This document shows positions 62,765 to 64,000 of a DNA stretch of 64,000 nt, one piece after another. The notes beneath the pieces are model-generated. The model searched no databases and was not told the origin of the DNA. It was given only the letters and a program-made list of their open reading frames with translations. The translations under genes and the position numbers were made by a program. The DNA comes from Pauljensenia sp902373545 (GTDB taxonomy: Bacteria > Actinomycetota > Actinomycetes > Actinomycetales > Actinomycetaceae), in contig NZ_JAPWAG010000007.1 in NCBI RefSeq assembly GCF_041432775.1, forward strand, positions 1 through 64,000, read 5' to 3'. Within the stretch, counting starts at the first letter, position 1. Each line of letters begins with the position of its first letter.

Positions 62765-63397
62765 ATGACGATACTGCCGATCTGCATCACGGGCGAGCCG
62801 GTACTGCACCGCTTGGCCGACCCCGTCGAATCCTTCGATTCGGCCCTGGCCGACCTGGTCGCCGACATGACCGAGACGATGCACGCGGCGCCCGGCGTCG
62901 GACTCGCCGCCCCGCAGGTCGGTGTCGGCCTGCAAGTCTTCGTCTGGTCGTATCGCGGCGGAGGAACCTTCGACCGGCGTTACGCGCACGAGCTCCAGCT
63001 CGATCGCGGGCCCGAACGAGGCTTTAACGACGCGCTGAGCGGCGTCGTCATCAACCCGACGCTCGACCTCGTGTGGGACGACGCAGGAGCTGGCGCGATC
63101 CTGGAGGCGCAGCCGGATATGGTCTGCGAATCCGAAGGCTGCCTGTCCGTCCCCGGCGTCCAATACCCGCTGCGCCGCGCGCTCGGGGCGGTCCTGCGCG
63201 GCTACGACGTCGCCGGATCTGCCATCACCGTCGCGGCGCGCGGATGGCTTGCGCGGATCTTCCAGCACGAATACGACCACCTGCGCGGGACGCTGTACGT
63301 CGACCGCCTTGACGCCCCCTATGATGAGGCGGCGCGCGCTCACGTCGCCGAGCGCGGCTGGGGCGCCCCCGGATACACGTGGACCCCGGGGGAGTGA
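62765..63397 (+). CDS. def: Peptide deformylase
   Basis: A 210-residue metallo-enzyme that removes the N-formyl group from new proteins. Motif 1 is GVGLAAPQ (residues 44-51). Motif 2 is EGCLSVPG with metal ligand Cys126. Motif 3 is QHEYDHLRG, with His168, Glu169 and His172. Compared with short family members there is an insertion around residues 65-90 (Gly/Arg-rich), as often in actinobacteria. The start follows a GGGAGCAC site. Confidence 0.94.
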   Translation: MTILPICITGEPVLHRLADPVESFDSALADLVADMTETMHAAPGVGLAAPQVGVGLQVFVWSYRGGGTFDRRYAHELQLDRGPERGFNDALSGVVINPTLDLVWDDAGAGAILEAQPDMVCESEGCLSVPGVQYPLRRALGAVLRGYDVAGSAITVAARGWLARIFQHEYDHLRGTLYVDRLDAPYDEAARAHVAERGWGAPGYTWTPGE

Positions 63398-63436
63398 GCC
63401 TCGCTCACCCCTCCCGGGGCCACATTCCACGCTCTG

Positions 63437-64000
63437 TCAGTGGACCTCGAAGCCCAGCGAGCGGAAGTAGTTGCGCACGTCCTCGGTAGCTTCGGGCGTC
63501 GGTGCCTTCGCGTCCTCGAGATGGTACTCCAGTCCCAGGGAGTGCCACTTGTCCTTGCCCAGCTGGTGGAAGGGCAGGACCTCGATACGGTCGATGACGT
63601 CCTTCCAGCGGGTGACGATCTCACCGACCTTGCGGATGTTCTCGGGGTCGTCCGTCAGGCCCGGAACCAGGACAAAACGAATCCAGATGCGTGTGTCCCC
63701 GCCTCGAGCCGCGATGCGGTCGCCGAACGCAATTGTGGGTGCCAGCTCACGGCCGGTCGCCTTCTTGTAGGTCTCGGGATCGCCGCTCTTGACATCGAGG
63801 AGCACCAGGTCGATCGCGTCGAGCATCTCGTCGTCGCAGTTCGCACCCAGGTAGCCGGAGGTATCGATGCAGGTGTGCACGCCCATCTCCTTGGCACCCA
63901 GCAGGATGCGCTTGGCGAAGTGGGGCTGCATGAGTACCTCGCCGCCGGACAGCGTGATGCCGCCCTTCGTCGTGCGGAAAATCCGGCGGTAGCGGGCGAT
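63437..64000 (-). CDS. pflA: Pyruvate formate-lyase activating enzyme, partial at the right edge
   Basis: The C-terminal 187 codons of a radical SAM glycyl-radical-enzyme activase are present; the frame stays open to the last base. Readable parts: TTKGGITLSGGEVLMQPHF, CIDTSGYLGANC, LVLLDVKSGDPETYKKATG, VLVPGLTD and LPFHQLGKDKWHSLG. The CxxxCxxC cluster motif and start lie beyond 64000. It is convergent with def. Confidence 0.92.
   Translation of the reverse strand: MARYRRIFRTTKGGITLSGGEVLMQPHFAKRILLGAKEMGVHTCIDTSGYLGANCDDEMLDAIDLVLLDVKSGDPETYKKATGRELAPTIAFGDRIAARGGDTRIWIRFVLVPGLTDDPENIRKVGEIVTRWKDVIDRIEVLPFHQLGKDKWHSLGLEYHLEDAKAPTPEATEDVRNYFRSLGFEVH

Overview
The window is G+C-rich chromosomal DNA of an actinobacterium. 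Two things suggest an Actinomycetaceae genome of the Actinomyces/Schaalia type: the tig-clpP1-clpP2-clpX block, and the order comEA-comEC-holA ... rpsT ... lepA-hemW ... hrcA-dnaJ-rsmE. The genus is inferred from gene order and from the look of the proteins; no search was run.

Layout. 0-0.9 kb: tRNA-Gly(TCC), tRNA-Pro(TGG) and a small unknown gene. 1.1-5.8 kb: trigger factor, the two-subunit ClpP protease, ClpX and an AroQ-type chorismate mutase. 5.9-11.7 kb: a lactose-type sugar locus (LacI-family regulator, GH2 beta-galactosidase, GPH-family symporter). 12.0-15.4 kb: a lipoprotein followed by a MacA/MacB-like export system. 15.5-18.2 kb: long-chain acyl-CoA ligase and a DUF1801 protein. 18.3-23.4 kb: an accessory island at the 3' end of valS. 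It holds an RloC-like anticodon-nuclease ATPase interrupted at a perfect -1 slippery heptamer, and a two-gene AAA ATPase/TOPRIM-like pair. Partial copies of the valS 3' end and its terminator bound these cassettes. 23.4-27.8 kb: valS and an M20 peptidase. 27.9-33.9 kb: a five-gene peptide ABC operon ending in a C39-like cysteine peptidase. 34-38.4 kb: an Na+/H+ antiporter-family carrier, proC and a HerA-like DUF853 ATPase. 38.6-42.2 kb: comEA, comEC and holA. 42.3-46 kb: a heterodimeric ABC exporter. 46.3-59.6 kb: rpsT, a PemK/MazF-like protein, a TPR protein, lepA, trmB, hemW, satD with a DUF3307-like membrane protein, a DUF3097 protein, hrcA (with a CIRCE operator), dnaJ, rsmE and an aldose epimerase. 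59.8-64 kb: pepC, a class I glutamine amidotransferase, a sugar O-acetyltransferase, def and a truncated pflA.

The most unusual signal is a 14-base word, GACGAGGCCGKGGC (K = G or T). I count about 29 copies with two or fewer mismatches, twelve of them exact, on both strands. Some sit inside genes, where they add short peptides. Others form inverted pairs just after genes. Copies inside genes plus inverted pairs at terminators is the pattern of DNA uptake sequences in Neisseria and Haemophilus, and this window also carries the DNA-uptake genes comEA and comEC. A DNA-uptake or other genome-wide recognition role is a hypothesis, not shown. The second notable structure is the stacked defence-like island at valS.
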